The notes beneath the pieces are model-generated. The model saw nothing but the letters and a program-made list of their open reading frames with translations. It ran no database searches and was not told the DNA's origin. The translations under genes and the position numbers were made by a program. Positions 7,929 to 17,827 of a stretch of DNA of 64,000 nucleotides are shown one piece after another. Within the stretch, counting starts at the first letter, position 1. Every line of letters begins with the position of its first letter. Source of the stretch: a bacterium SCSIO 12643 (GTDB taxonomy: Bacteria > Bacteroidota > Bacteroidia > Flavobacteriales_G > Salibacteraceae); the NCBI GenBank assembly GCA_024398135.1, contig CP073750.1, positions 124,001-188,000 on the forward strand, written 5' to 3'.

Positions 7929-10520
7929 TTAAAATAAACTAATTTGATTTTGATCTGAATCATCTTCTTGCGCATTTGATTCAGGCTCTTCTTCCGGCTC
8001 CTCATATGGCAATGGTTCTGCCGAATCTATTGATTTCACTTTATATTTTGTCAGTCTATTGCCGTGCGCTTTATAACTCTTAATTGCAATAAACTCTTCC
8101 ATATTTAACATTTCATCTTCACGGTCATTAGAACGTTTATCAAAAGATAGATTGACCATTGGTCTCCAATCCGATGATACTAATTCTAAATAGGAGTCTT
8201 CATGTTCAGATATAAAACCTATCTTTTTGGTCGTATCTTCTATTAAAAAGCGTTTTACGTAGAACTGTTCTTTCTCCCCATCCCAATAGATAGCGGTAAT
8301 CGGCTTTTTAGGATTCCATTTTTCCAAAATCAGATAATCATCATCCACTTTGGTTGAAATATCGAACCCAGTCAATCTATAATGTCCGGATGAAGTAATA
8401 TGCAGAATTTTATCTTCTCCTTTAAATTCACCCAACAAGTTTCCTCTCTCATCTGAATTAAATCTGGAAACGGTTTCATCAAACCATATTTTCCTTGCCG
8501 ATAATGTAGAGACTCCTTTTTCTTTTAACTCAATCTTACTAACGATATGTTTGGTTAAAATATTTCCTCCGGCTCCTCTTCCTTTAATCGCAAGTTCTGC
8601 AAAGTCATATTCGAACTTGAGTTTTTTGACTTTTCCTGTATTTCGTAATACTACATTTATAACTTCTGCCTCACCATTTGGATTCACCGTAAGATATAAC
8701 ACTTTTGTTTTTGGAATACCCCTGGTTAAATCGTATTCTTTATCACGCGTAATCGATGTCACCTGGAATCTCTTCACACGAATTGGTCCTGTAGCACCAT
8801 CTTTATATATAAGGTTGTATGTGGTACGTTCATCTCCCTTTTTCCAGATCCCCGCATACAGAATTCCCTTACCTACAAATGTTTTATCGGCTACACGTGT
8901 CACACGCATTTTACCGTTCTTTAATATGACAATCACATCATCTATATCCGAACAATTGGTTAGGAATTCACCCTCAGTACGTTTTAAACCGGTTCCTATA
9001 AAACCTTCATCATAATTCACCAACAACTTCACATTGGCTGCAGCCACTTTTGTGGCATCAATCGCACTAAACGACCTGATTTCCGTTTTACGCTCCCTAC
9101 CCTTTCCGTACTTTCTTTTCAGCTCCTTGAAATAATCCACTGCAAACTCAGTAAGGTGCTCCAGGTCATGTTTCACCTGCGCCATTTCGTCTTCTAAGTT
9201 CGCTATAAACGTATCTGCCTTTTCTGCATCATGCTTTGTGATTCTTCGCATTGGAATGTCCATCAATTTGGTCAAGTCCTCATCTGTAATTTCGCGAATG
9301 AGATGTTTTACAAAAGGCTGCAATGCTTTTAAGGTATAATCCTTAGCTTCATCATACGTTTTTCCATCAAATTCTATATAGATTTTATTCTCAATAAAAA
9401 TCTTTTCTAAAGAAGATTGATGCCATTTTTCCTGAAGTTCACCCAATTTAATGCGTAACTCCATTTCCAAAAGATCTTTCGTTCTTTGCGCAGAATACTT
9501 CAACATTTCAGAAACCCCAATGAAATGCGGTTTTTCATCCATAATCACCGAAGCATTCGGAGAGATCGATTTTTCACAATCGGTGAAAGCATATAATGCA
9601 TCCATCATCTTATCCGGTGAAGTCCCTGGTGCTAAATGAACCAGTATTTCTACTGAATTAGAGGTGTTGTCTTCAATCTTTTTAACCTTAATTTTCCCTT
9701 TTTCACTAGCTTTAACAATACTTTCCATCAAGCTTCCGGTATCCGTGCCAAAAGGGATTTCAGTAATTTTAAGTGTTTTAGAATCTTCTATCTCAATACG
9801 CGCTCTAACCTTAATCTTTCCTCCACGTAATCCGTCATTGTAATTAGAGAAATCCGCCAGACCACCAGTTAAAAAGTCCGGTAGAATTTTCACGCGCTTT
9901 CCTAATAACGCATTAATCGATTGATCTATTAACTCAATAAAGTTGTGTGGTAAAATCTTACAGGCCAATCCTACGGCAATACCTTCCACTCCTTGTGCTA
10001 ACAGTAATGGAAACTTAACGGGCTGTGTAATTGGCTCTTTATTTCTTCCATCGTATGACAATTGCCATTCTGTAGTCTTTGGATTAAAAATAACCTCCAA
10101 CGCAAACTTGGTTAATCTGGCCTCAATATATCTGGAAGCTGCTGCACCATCACCAGTATAAATACTACCCCAGTTACCTTGCGTATCGATCAACAAATCT
10201 TTCTGTCCGATTTGCACCATAGCATCTGCGATGGATGCATCCCCGTGCGGGTGATACTTCATGGTATTTCCCACAATATTTGCCACCTTATTGTATCGGC
10301 CATCCTCCAATTCACGCATACTATGGAGAATTCTACGTTGTACCGGCTTTAATCCATCATTTAAATGGGGTACCGCACGTTCCAAAATCACATATGAAGC
10401 ATAATCCAGGAACCAATCTTCATATAATCCAGATACACGAATGACATGTTCCATCTCTACCGAACCTTCTTCAGCAAATTCCGGTTCTTCGTTCATATTG
10501 TCGTTTTCTTCAACACTCAT
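7929..10520 (-). CDS. parC: DNA topoisomerase IV / gyrase-type subunit A
   Basis: DNA breakage-rejoining subunit of a type IIA topoisomerase; with ParE it decatenates and relaxes DNA. The 863-residue protein has the N-terminal winged-helix/tower domain with LNDGLKPVQRRIL, the HPHGD motif at residues 90-94, and the catalytic tyrosine Tyr131 in AAASRYIE. A coiled-coil segment (about 430-480) and a degenerate beta-pinwheel C-terminal domain follow, ending in an acidic Glu/Asp tail. At the positions equivalent to GyrA Ser83/Asp87 it has Ala95 and Asp99. The gene is 30 bases downstream of parE and clearly co-transcribed. Assignment as ParC rather than GyrA rests on the short tail-type C-terminus and on the ParE-type partner, which is typical of Bacteroidota. 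Confidence 0.93.
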   Translation of the reverse strand: MSVEENDNMNEEPEFAEEGSVEMEHVIRVSGLYEDWFLDYASYVILERAVPHLNDGLKPVQRRILHSMRELEDGRYNKVANIVGNTMKYHPHGDASIADAMVQIGQKDLLIDTQGNWGSIYTGDGAAASRYIEARLTKFALEVIFNPKTTEWQLSYDGRNKEPITQPVKFPLLLAQGVEGIAVGLACKILPHNFIELIDQSINALLGKRVKILPDFLTGGLADFSNYNDGLRGGKIKVRARIEIEDSKTLKITEIPFGTDTGSLMESIVKASEKGKIKVKKIEDNTSNSVEILVHLAPGTSPDKMMDALYAFTDCEKSISPNASVIMDEKPHFIGVSEMLKYSAQRTKDLLEMELRIKLGELQEKWHQSSLEKIFIENKIYIEFDGKTYDEAKDYTLKALQPFVKHLIREITDEDLTKLMDIPMRRITKHDAEKADTFIANLEDEMAQVKHDLEHLTEFAVDYFKELKRKYGKGRERKTEIRSFSAIDATKVAAANVKLLVNYDEGFIGTGLKRTEGEFLTNCSDIDDVIVILKNGKMRVTRVADKTFVGKGILYAGIWKKGDERTTYNLIYKDGATGPIRVKRFQVTSITRDKEYDLTRGIPKTKVLYLTVNPNGEAEVINVVLRNTGKVKKLKFEYDFAELAIKGRGAGGNILTKHIVSKIELKEKGVSTLSARKIWFDETVSRFNSDERGNLLGEFKGEDKILHITSSGHYRLTGFDISTKVDDDYLILEKWNPKKPITAIYWDGEKEQFYVKRFLIEDTTKKIGFISEHEDSYLELVSSDWRPMVNLSFDKRSNDREDEMLNMEEFIAIKSYKAHGNRLTKYKVKSIDSAEPLPYEEPEEEPESNAQEDDSDQNQISLF

Positions 10521-10550
10521 TTGTCGATCATTTCAATTCGTTAAAACTCC

Positions 10551-12404
10551 CTACTTTACCAACTCCTCTTCTACGTCTAATTCAATCTTCAGATTTTCAA
10601 TAATAAACTTCTGACGGTCCGGGGTATTCTTACCCATATAGAACTCTAAAAGATTATTAATTGGGGTATCTCTTCCTACGATCACCGGCTGTAATCTGAT
10701 GTCTTTTCCGATAAAGGCTCTAAACTCATCTGGTGAAATTTCACCCAAACCTTTAAATCGTGTGATTTCCGGTTTTCCTTTTAATTTTTGGATAGCGTTT
10801 TGTTTCTCCGCATCCGAATAACAGTAAATGGTTTCTTTCTTATTTCTTACTCTAAACAAAGGTGTTTCTAAAACGTATAAGTGGCCACTCTTTACCAAAT
10901 CCGGGAAAAACTGTAAGAAGAAAGTAATCAATAGTAAACGGATATGCATCCCATCCACATCGGCATCAGTGGCCAATACCACCTTGTTATATCTCAACCC
11001 ATCTAACCCATCTTCAATGTTTAACGCTGCCTGAAGTAAGTTAAACTCTTCATTCTCATAAACAATTTTCTTAGTCAGCCCATAGCAGTTTAAAGGTTTC
11101 CCTTTTAAACTAAAAACGGCTTGGGTACTGACTTCTCTTGCTTTAGTAATAGACCCGGAAGCCGAATCTCCCTCAGTAATAAAAAGTGTAGTTTCCTCTA
11201 TTCCGTCCTTTTTAGTGTTATAGTGCAAGCGGCAATCACGAAGTTTCTTGTTATGTAGATTTGCCTTTTTCGCACGATCCCGTGCCAATTTCTTAATTCC
11301 AGCTAAATCTTTACGCTCTCTTTCTGATTGTAATATTCTCTTTTGAATAGCCTGCGCTGCTTCCGGATTTCTATGTAAAAAGTTATCCAGGCGTTTTGAT
11401 ATAAAATCCGATACAAATACACGCATACTTGGTCCATCTGGTCCCACATCATTTGAACCTAACTTGGTTTTGGTTTGTGACTCAAAAACCGGCTCCATCA
11501 CTTTTACACTAATCGCAGCAGAAATACCTGAACGGATATCCACCGTATCATAATTCTTTCCAAAGTGATCTCTAATCGTTTTGATATAAGCCTCTCTAAA
11601 CGCATTTTGATGTGTTCCACCCTGCGTGGTATATTGTCCGTTTACAAACGAATAATATTCCTCTCCATAACTATTCGTATGTGTAATCGCAATTTCAATA
11701 TCATCTCCTTCCAAATGAATAATTGGATATAGTGGCTCAGCAGATAATTTATTGGTCAAAAGATCTCTCAAACCATTTTCAGATTGAATCTTATTTCCAT
11801 TGAACAAAATGGTCAATCCACGATTCAGATAAGCATAATTCCAAATCAAACTCTCCACATGCTCCGAACGGTAGTGATAGTTCGGGAATATATTTGGATC
11901 TGGTTTGAAAGTCGTCTTCGTACCTTTTCTTCCTGAATAAGGAATCACCTCCGCATCATTTACAATCTCCCCAATGGAGAACTCCGCTTTCTTGGTTTTT
12001 CCCTCTCTAAACGATTCAATCAAAAAGAACTCCGATAATGCATTTACGGCTTTGGTACCAACCCCATTTAATCCTACCGATTTTTTAAAGGCTGCACTAT
12101 CGTATTTTCCTCCGGTATTCATTTTAGATACACAATCCACTACTTTTCCCAGCGGAATTCCACGTCCATAATCCCGAACTTTTACCAGTCCTTCTTTAAT
12201 ACTCACTTCAATGGTGCGACCATTCCCCATAACAAACTCATCAATGGAGTTATCGAGAACCTCTTTGAGCAAAATATAGATCCCATCGTCATAGCTTTTT
12301 CCATCTCCAAGCTTTCCGATATACATCCCGGGTCTTAGTCGAATATGTTGCTTCCAGTCAAGTGATTTTATATGATCTTCGGTATAGTTTGTCTCTGTTG
12401 CCAT
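10551..12404 (-). CDS. parE: DNA topoisomerase IV subunit B
   Basis: ATPase subunit of topoisomerase IV. The GHKL ATPase motifs are present: EVLDNSIDE, the DYGRGIPLG loop, and [13 protein letters not shown]. The TOPRIM domain carries TEGDSASG and [10 protein letters not shown], which bind the Mg ions used in cleavage. The length of 617 residues fits ParE rather than the longer GyrB. I chose the ATG at 12402-12404 ([13 protein letters not shown]); a longer reading from a TTG at 12413 adds only three residues and is less likely. The gene heads an operon with parC. About 340 bases of non-coding DNA separate it from the divergent histidine kinase gene. Confidence 0.95.
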   Translation of the reverse strand: MATETNYTEDHIKSLDWKQHIRLRPGMYIGKLGDGKSYDDGIYILLKEVLDNSIDEFVMGNGRTIEVSIKEGLVKVRDYGRGIPLGKVVDCVSKMNTGGKYDSAAFKKSVGLNGVGTKAVNALSEFFLIESFREGKTKKAEFSIGEIVNDAEVIPYSGRKGTKTTFKPDPNIFPNYHYRSEHVESLIWNYAYLNRGLTILFNGNKIQSENGLRDLLTNKLSAEPLYPIIHLEGDDIEIAITHTNSYGEEYYSFVNGQYTTQGGTHQNAFREAYIKTIRDHFGKNYDTVDIRSGISAAISVKVMEPVFESQTKTKLGSNDVGPDGPSMRVFVSDFISKRLDNFLHRNPEAAQAIQKRILQSERERKDLAGIKKLARDRAKKANLHNKKLRDCRLHYNTKKDGIEETTLFITEGDSASGSITKAREVSTQAVFSLKGKPLNCYGLTKKIVYENEEFNLLQAALNIEDGLDGLRYNKVVLATDADVDGMHIRLLLITFFLQFFPDLVKSGHLYVLETPLFRVRNKKETIYCYSDAEKQNAIQKLKGKPEITRFKGLGEISPDEFRAFIGKDIRLQPVIVGRDTPINNLLEFYMGKNTPDRQKFIIENLKIELDVEEELVK

Positions 12405-12747
12405 GAATATCAAAATTGCGCTAAAAATATTGATTTCATTCAGTTTTTCTAACTAAAAGTTGATACAATTATTAACAAAGTATTGAACCGTTTTTTCGAT
12501 AATTATTTTATAATTCTTTGCTTTAAAATTCACACTTTAATCATTTTCAATCAATTAGTATTTTAAGCGTCCCCAACAATTCTCATGCATTATTTAACAG
12601 CTTTAATTTCTTCATTTAATCACCCAATTTTTGAATAAATCTGAAGGTCAATTTTCAACGCATTAGTTGATCTTTTATTCGATTTATCTGAGGCAGTTTT
12701 TCTATTTAAAAATTTAGATACTTTTACCACTCAATTGAATTGAACCT
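12405..12747. other. Divergent intergenic region between parE and the sensor kinase
   Basis: 343 AT-rich bases holding the divergent promoters of parE and the TPR histidine kinase. I see no small ORF, RNA gene or strong hairpin. A weak TACTTTTA stretch lies about 30 bases before the kinase ATG. Confidence 0.45.
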
Positions 12748-14709
12748 ATGCGCATTATCAAATCCCCCATCCTATCGTATACACCACTTATTTTTTCGTT
12801 TTTATTGTCCCTGATTTTTCAAATCGGGCAAGCTCAAAATAACCATATTGACAGCTTGCTTAAGGTTTCGAATGAAATGAAATCTCAGGGCACATTGGAT
12901 TCCAGCTATGCTCAGGTACATTATGACCTGGCTATGAGTTATAATGGGGAGGAAAACTTTGATAATGCAATTGCGCATTCAATTGAAGCGCTGAAATATG
13001 TAGACCAAAATACAGACTTACATTTTTCAATTAATAATTCTCTTGGAAGTTTTTATTTGGATAAGGCGGACTATTTGGGATCGTTAGAATGTTTTAAAAA
13101 AGCTCTTGCGATTGCCATTACGTTGGATGATCCGATCAAACAAGGAGTGGTTCATTTCAATCTATCTACACATTATGATCATTCTGCAAATAGAGAACTC
13201 TCTCACTCACATCTAAAGAAGGCATATGACTTAATGATTGAAGCTGGTGATACCACCAAAACAATTCATCTGTTAAATTCTATGGCCATATTAAATACTG
13301 AAGATGGAGACTATGCTGATGCGGAAGATAAATACAAACGTGCTCTGGCATTGGCGAATACAGTTGAGGATCCGCAGTTAGTTTCTACCACCTACAATAA
13401 CTATGGAAAGCTGTTTTTGGCTATTGATGATACCGCAACAGCTCTGGAATACTTGAAAAAATCCTATGCAATTGATCGGGTATCCGGTAATCAGGCTGAA
13501 AATGCAGTGGTGACGTATAATATTGCTGTGATTTATAAAATCACCAACCAACCGGATAGTGCTATTTATTATTATAATCTTGCGAAACAACATAGTAGTA
13601 ATATCCAACAACTGTACTACTTACAGAGTATTAACAAATCCCTATTTGAACTGTATTACCAGCAGGAAGTTTATGACACATTACCAGAGATTTTTGCGGA
13701 ATACAGACAGGTTTCTGATTCCATTTTATCGCGTGAAAACCTGAAAAAATATGCAGAAGCGCAGAATGAAATTGAATTGATGACCAATCAACAAGAGTTA
13801 AAACTGATCCAGTTGACACAAAAGAATGATAAACAAGCATTGATCTTAATCTCCCTTATCGCTGTTTTACTGGTTATTGTGCTGATGGGTTCCGTGATTG
13901 CCAGAAACAATTTACATAAACAAAAAATTGTATCTGAGAATCTGTATCGACAAACTAATGAGCAAAAAGTAAAAATCGAAACTCAAAAGCAGGAACTACA
14001 AACCAAACACGAAGCTCTTGAGAAAAATGCGGAGGAAAAAGATCGGATTATGAGTCTTTTAGCACATGATTTACGTACACCTTTCTCATCTATTCACAGT
14101 TTAAACCATTTGGTTACTGCTTCCGGAAACCTAACAGATAAACAAAAGGAGTTTTTGGATACATCCAACAAAGTGGTGCATGGAGGTCTGGACTTGATTT
14201 CAGATATTTTAGATATCTATAAGCTGGAAAATATGGAGTCTTATGATATCGATGAAATCAATATATCCATGCTTCTGAAAAACTCCATGGAAAAGTTAAC
14301 TCCTATAGTCACAGTAAAAAATCAGATTCTTACTTCTGACTTTGATGACGAAATTCTATTTAATACCAATAGAGAAATGATTCAAAGTGCCGTGGACAAC
14401 TTACTTTCCAATGCCACCAAATATTCTGAAAAGGGCAAAGAGATTAAACTTTCTGCCTTTAAAAAGGATAATGAGTTGATTATTAAAATCAAGGATAACG
14501 GACAAGGATTTAAAGAAGAAGAAAAATCCATTATTTTTGATCGGTTCAATAAGTTTACCAGATCAACTATTCGAACGGAGCCATCCACCGGTTTGGGATT
14601 ATTTCTTGTCAAAAGTTTCGTTGAAAAACTTAATGGAACTATTTCAGTTGAATCAGAAAGCGGTAAAGGTTCTACGTTCACTTTAGTTTTTAAAGAGATC
14701 TTAGATTAA
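12748..14709 (+). CDS. TPR-domain sensor histidine kinase
   Basis: Signal-transduction kinase of 653 residues. An N-terminal signal peptide (to about residue 30, ending GQAQ) leads into a periplasmic region of tandem TPR units (about 55-340) suited to sensing peptides or proteins. One membrane helix lies at about 364-382, followed by a coiled coil (about 388-430). The HisKA domain has LLAHDLRTPF with phospho-acceptor His440. The ATPase domain has the N box NLLSNATKYS, DNGQGF and STGLGLFL. No response regulator is adjacent, so it is an orphan kinase. The next gene starts only 10 bases later, so the kinase and the acylase-type hydrolase may be co-transcribed. Phosphotransfer partner and signal are unknown. 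Confidence 0.9.
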   Translation: MRIIKSPILSYTPLIFSFLLSLIFQIGQAQNNHIDSLLKVSNEMKSQGTLDSSYAQVHYDLAMSYNGEENFDNAIAHSIEALKYVDQNTDLHFSINNSLGSFYLDKADYLGSLECFKKALAIAITLDDPIKQGVVHFNLSTHYDHSANRELSHSHLKKAYDLMIEAGDTTKTIHLLNSMAILNTEDGDYADAEDKYKRALALANTVEDPQLVSTTYNNYGKLFLAIDDTATALEYLKKSYAIDRVSGNQAENAVVTYNIAVIYKITNQPDSAIYYYNLAKQHSSNIQQLYYLQSINKSLFELYYQQEVYDTLPEIFAEYRQVSDSILSRENLKKYAEAQNEIELMTNQQELKLIQLTQKNDKQALILISLIAVLLVIVLMGSVIARNNLHKQKIVSENLYRQTNEQKVKIETQKQELQTKHEALEKNAEEKDRIMSLLAHDLRTPFSSIHSLNHLVTASGNLTDKQKEFLDTSNKVVHGGLDLISDILDIYKLENMESYDIDEINISMLLKNSMEKLTPIVTVKNQILTSDFDDEILFNTNREMIQSAVDNLLSNATKYSEKGKEIKLSAFKKDNELIIKIKDNGQGFKEEEKSIIFDRFNKFTRSTIRTEPSTGLGLFLVKSFVEKLNGTISVESESGKGSTFTLVFKEILD

Positions 14710-14719
14710 TTCTTTACAT

Positions 14720-17098
14720 ATGCGAAAAATATTCTTTGGGTTATTTGCTTTAATTGTCATTGCGGCCCTATCCATTCTACTCTATCTAAAGTCTACAGTT
14801 AAAGATTATAATCAGGATATTCAACTGGCGCATTTGCAGCAACCTGCAGAAGTCGTTTTCGATAATTATGGCATTCCGCATATTTATGCGCAAAATGATG
14901 AAGATGCATTTAGAATGCTCGGTTATGTTCAGGCTAGTGATCGTTTATTTCAACTGGAGCTTTTAAGAAGAGTTGGTGGTGGTCGTTTAAGTGAAATTTT
15001 AGGGAAAGACCTCATCCCCGCGGACAAATACATCCGAACAGTTGGACTTAATGAGAATGCCAAACGTGCAGCAATCGCTTTTGAAAAAGAAGCTCCCGAA
15101 GAGGTAAAGAAAAACGTTTACGCTTTTATTGATGGTGTCAATCAATACATTCAGGAAGGTAAAACCCCAATTGAATTTCAAATTATTGGAATTCCAAAAA
15201 CCGAATTTACTCTGACCGATATCTATCGTATTTTAGGATATATGGGATTTAGTTTTTCCATGGAACTCAAAAATGAACCTTTATATGATTGGATCTACCA
15301 TAACCTGGGAGCTGATTACCTCAACGATTTAGCTCTAACGCGTTCTGATTTAGATGTTGATATTCCAAGTCAGATTGATTCGTTACCTGATACCACTGAC
15401 TTCACATCTATCTCTGAGCACATCACTTCTGCATTAGAAAAGTTACCTATTCCTGTTTTTTATGGTTCCAATTCATGGGTTATTAGCGGTCAGAAAACAA
15501 AATCGGGAAAAGTGCTTTTTGCAAATGATACGCATATTGGATTTGCACAACCATCCGTATGGCATGAAGTTCATATGGAAACACCCGATCTTAAATTATA
15601 TGGGAATTTCTTAGCTGGTGTTCCTTACCCTTTAGTCGCTCATAACGATCATCATTCCTGGGGATTGACCATATTCCCTGCTGACGGAACAGATTTATAT
15701 CGAGAAACCATCAAAGATGGTAAGGTGCTTTACAAAAACGAGTGGACCGATTTAATTACACGTTCTGAAACATTAAATGTAAAAGATCAAGAGCCGGTTA
15801 TTTTCGAAGTAACCACTACTCCACATGGTCCGATCATCAGCAATCTGGATCAATTTAAAGAAGATTTGTCCAAACCAGTTTCTATGTGGTTTGTTGCGAA
15901 CCATGTGACTGATAGAAGAATTTATGCCATTGCGAAACTATCCACATCAAAAAACTTTAGTGATTTCAAAAAAGCTGCCGAAGAAATTGATTCGCCTGGA
16001 CTTAACATTATGTATGGCGATATCGAAGGCAATATCGGTTGGTATGGTGCTGCCAAGTTGATTCATCGTCCGCCACATGTTTCTGGAAAAATCATTTTAG
16101 ATGGTAGCACTGGAAAAGATGATCCATTAGGATTTTACGACTTTTCGTCTAATCCACATAATATCAATCCGGACAACAACTTTGTAGTTTCTGCAAACAA
16201 TCCACCTGATTCGGTTAACGGAATTTTCTTTCCGGGATATTATTACCGTGGAGCCAGATATCAAGTGATTGCCGATCGAATCGCTCAAAAAGATGATTGG
16301 GACATAGATGCCATGAAAGAATTGGTGATGGACGACACTTCACCATTCTATCCGGAAAATGTAAAAATTATGGCCAATTACATCCAGCCACAAACAGATG
16401 CCGAAAAACAAGTCCTTGAAATTCTAACCTCCTGGAATGGCGCACATGGTCCGAAACAAATTGGACCAACGATCTACTACAAAATGATTTACAACACTTT
16501 ACTCCATACACTTTCAGATGAACTTGGAGAACGTAAATTTGGCTTGATGCTCGCTACTCATATGTATTTAAGAAGTATTACACCTCTACTCCAAAACGAT
16601 TCTTCAAAATGGTGGGATGATATTCATACCGATACGATAGAATCTGAAGCAGATGTTCTGAATAGCGTCTTTTCAAAAACGGTTACGGATTTAGTCACGC
16701 AATTGGGTGATGATCCAAATCTGTGGTATTGGAACAAAGTTCATTTCATTGAACATCCGCATCCGATAGGCAAAAAAGAACCGATGGACCGTGTTTTCAA
16801 TGTGGGACCATTCCCTGCTGGAGGTGGTGAGGAAGTTGTAAATAAAATTGCTTTCAAACTCAATCCTGAAGGTATCTATATTTCCAGATCTGGTCCGGCA
16901 ATGAGAATTTTATTGGACTTTAATGATCTCGAAAATTCCATTAGTATTAATCCAACTGGAGCTTCTGGAAACTTTATGAATCCACATTATGATGATCAGG
17001 CTGCCATGTATGTAAATGGTCAATTCCGGACTCAAAAAATGGTCAGATCAGATATTATGGATCAGCATGAAGGGGTTTGGAAATTCACATCAAAATAG
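14720..17098 (+). CDS. Penicillin acylase family (S45) Ntn hydrolase
   Basis: 792 residues of the penicillin/acyl-homoserine-lactone acylase family. Such enzymes are exported, cut themselves into alpha and beta chains, and hydrolyse amide bonds of beta-lactam side chains, N-acyl homoserine lactones or other acylated amines. An N-terminal hydrophobic segment (about residues 3-24) serves for export. The autocatalytic site is FYGSNSW, with Gly249/Ser250 as the cut; Ser250 becomes the N-terminal nucleophile of the beta chain. The beta-chain region has NDTHIGFAQPSVWHEVH, typical of the family. The substrate cannot be told from sequence. It follows the kinase gene by 10 bases and precedes a DUF1304 gene by 4 bases. 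Confidence 0.9.
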   Translation: MRKIFFGLFALIVIAALSILLYLKSTVKDYNQDIQLAHLQQPAEVVFDNYGIPHIYAQNDEDAFRMLGYVQASDRLFQLELLRRVGGGRLSEILGKDLIPADKYIRTVGLNENAKRAAIAFEKEAPEEVKKNVYAFIDGVNQYIQEGKTPIEFQIIGIPKTEFTLTDIYRILGYMGFSFSMELKNEPLYDWIYHNLGADYLNDLALTRSDLDVDIPSQIDSLPDTTDFTSISEHITSALEKLPIPVFYGSNSWVISGQKTKSGKVLFANDTHIGFAQPSVWHEVHMETPDLKLYGNFLAGVPYPLVAHNDHHSWGLTIFPADGTDLYRETIKDGKVLYKNEWTDLITRSETLNVKDQEPVIFEVTTTPHGPIISNLDQFKEDLSKPVSMWFVANHVTDRRIYAIAKLSTSKNFSDFKKAAEEIDSPGLNIMYGDIEGNIGWYGAAKLIHRPPHVSGKIILDGSTGKDDPLGFYDFSSNPHNINPDNNFVVSANNPPDSVNGIFFPGYYYRGARYQVIADRIAQKDDWDIDAMKELVMDDTSPFYPENVKIMANYIQPQTDAEKQVLEILTSWNGAHGPKQIGPTIYYKMIYNTLLHTLSDELGERKFGLMLATHMYLRSITPLLQNDSSKWWDDIHTDTIESEADVLNSVFSKTVTDLVTQLGDDPNLWYWNKVHFIEHPHPIGKKEPMDRVFNVGPFPAGGGEEVVNKIAFKLNPEGIYISRSGPAMRILLDFNDLENSISINPTGASGNFMNPHYDDQAAMYVNGQFRTQKMVRSDIMDQHEGVWKFTSK

Positions 17099-17102
17099 AT
17101 TT

Positions 17103-17471
17103 ATGATACAGTATATTATTCAATTTTTAATCGCACTCATTGCATTCATCCATATCTACATTTTATGGTTTGAAATGTTTGCCTGGAATACCCGTGGTAA
17201 AAAAGTTTTTAAGCATTTTCCGGATGATTTATTTGAACCTACTACCACTATGGCTGCAAATCAAGGTTTGTATAATGGCTTTTTAGCCGCAGGATTAATC
17301 TGGACATTTTTTATATCCAATCCTGAATGGAAAATAAACGTATCTCTATTCTTCTTGTCATGTGTGGCTATTGCTGGCATTTATGGGGCAATCACCGCAG
17401 CTAAGAAGATATTTTTTGTTCAGGCATTACCGGCCCTAATCTCTATACTATTAATTTTAATTACTATGTAG
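17103..17471 (+). CDS. DUF1304-type small integral membrane protein
   Basis: 122 residues with four predicted membrane helices and the family signature HIYILWFEMFAW near the N-terminus, followed by NQGLYNGFLAAGL. I chose the ATG at 17103 (MIQYIIQFL), 4 bases after the acylase stop; a longer frame reading would overlap the acylase gene. Function of the family is unknown. It sits inside a run of close plus-strand genes (14720-17763). Confidence 0.85.
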   Translation: MIQYIIQFLIALIAFIHIYILWFEMFAWNTRGKKVFKHFPDDLFEPTTTMAANQGLYNGFLAAGLIWTFFISNPEWKINVSLFFLSCVAIAGIYGAITAAKKIFFVQALPALISILLILITM

Positions 17472-17472
17472 G

Positions 17473-17763
17473 ATGTTAGAATTACGCCCCACATGTGAAA
17501 ACTGCAATCGTGCACTTCCTCCGGATAGTGAGGAAGCCATGATTTGCACGTATGAATGTACATTTTGTAAAACCTGCGTGGAAGAAATCCTGGAAAATGT
17601 ATGTCCGAATTGCGGTGGAGGTTTTGAAAAAAGACCAATTCGCCCAAAGGGTGGACTTCAAAAATATCCTGCTGGTACGCGAGTAGTTTTCAAGCCCATT
17701 GATTTTGATCAATTCTCAAAACGCAAACAAAAGAACATCAACATCCACCCTAAAGATCGATAA
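17473..17763 (+). CDS. DUF1272-type zinc-ribbon-like protein
   Basis: 96 residues. The N-terminal half has cysteines arranged as CENC, CTYECTFCKTC and CPNCGG, consistent with binding two metal ions in a small treble-clef or ribbon fold. The C-terminal half is basic and disordered (RKQKN). It matches the DUF1272 family by pattern. It starts one base after the DUF1304 stop, so the two are translationally linked. The role is unknown; a metal-binding accessory or nucleic-acid-binding role is possible. Confidence 0.85.
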   Translation: MLELRPTCENCNRALPPDSEEAMICTYECTFCKTCVEEILENVCPNCGGGFEKRPIRPKGGLQKYPAGTRVVFKPIDFDQFSKRKQKNINIHPKDR

Positions 17764-17827
17764 GAAACTGATTCATGCAACGGTTTAATATCTGACAAGG
17801 TTTTTGTTTCGAATTCAACTTTACAAA

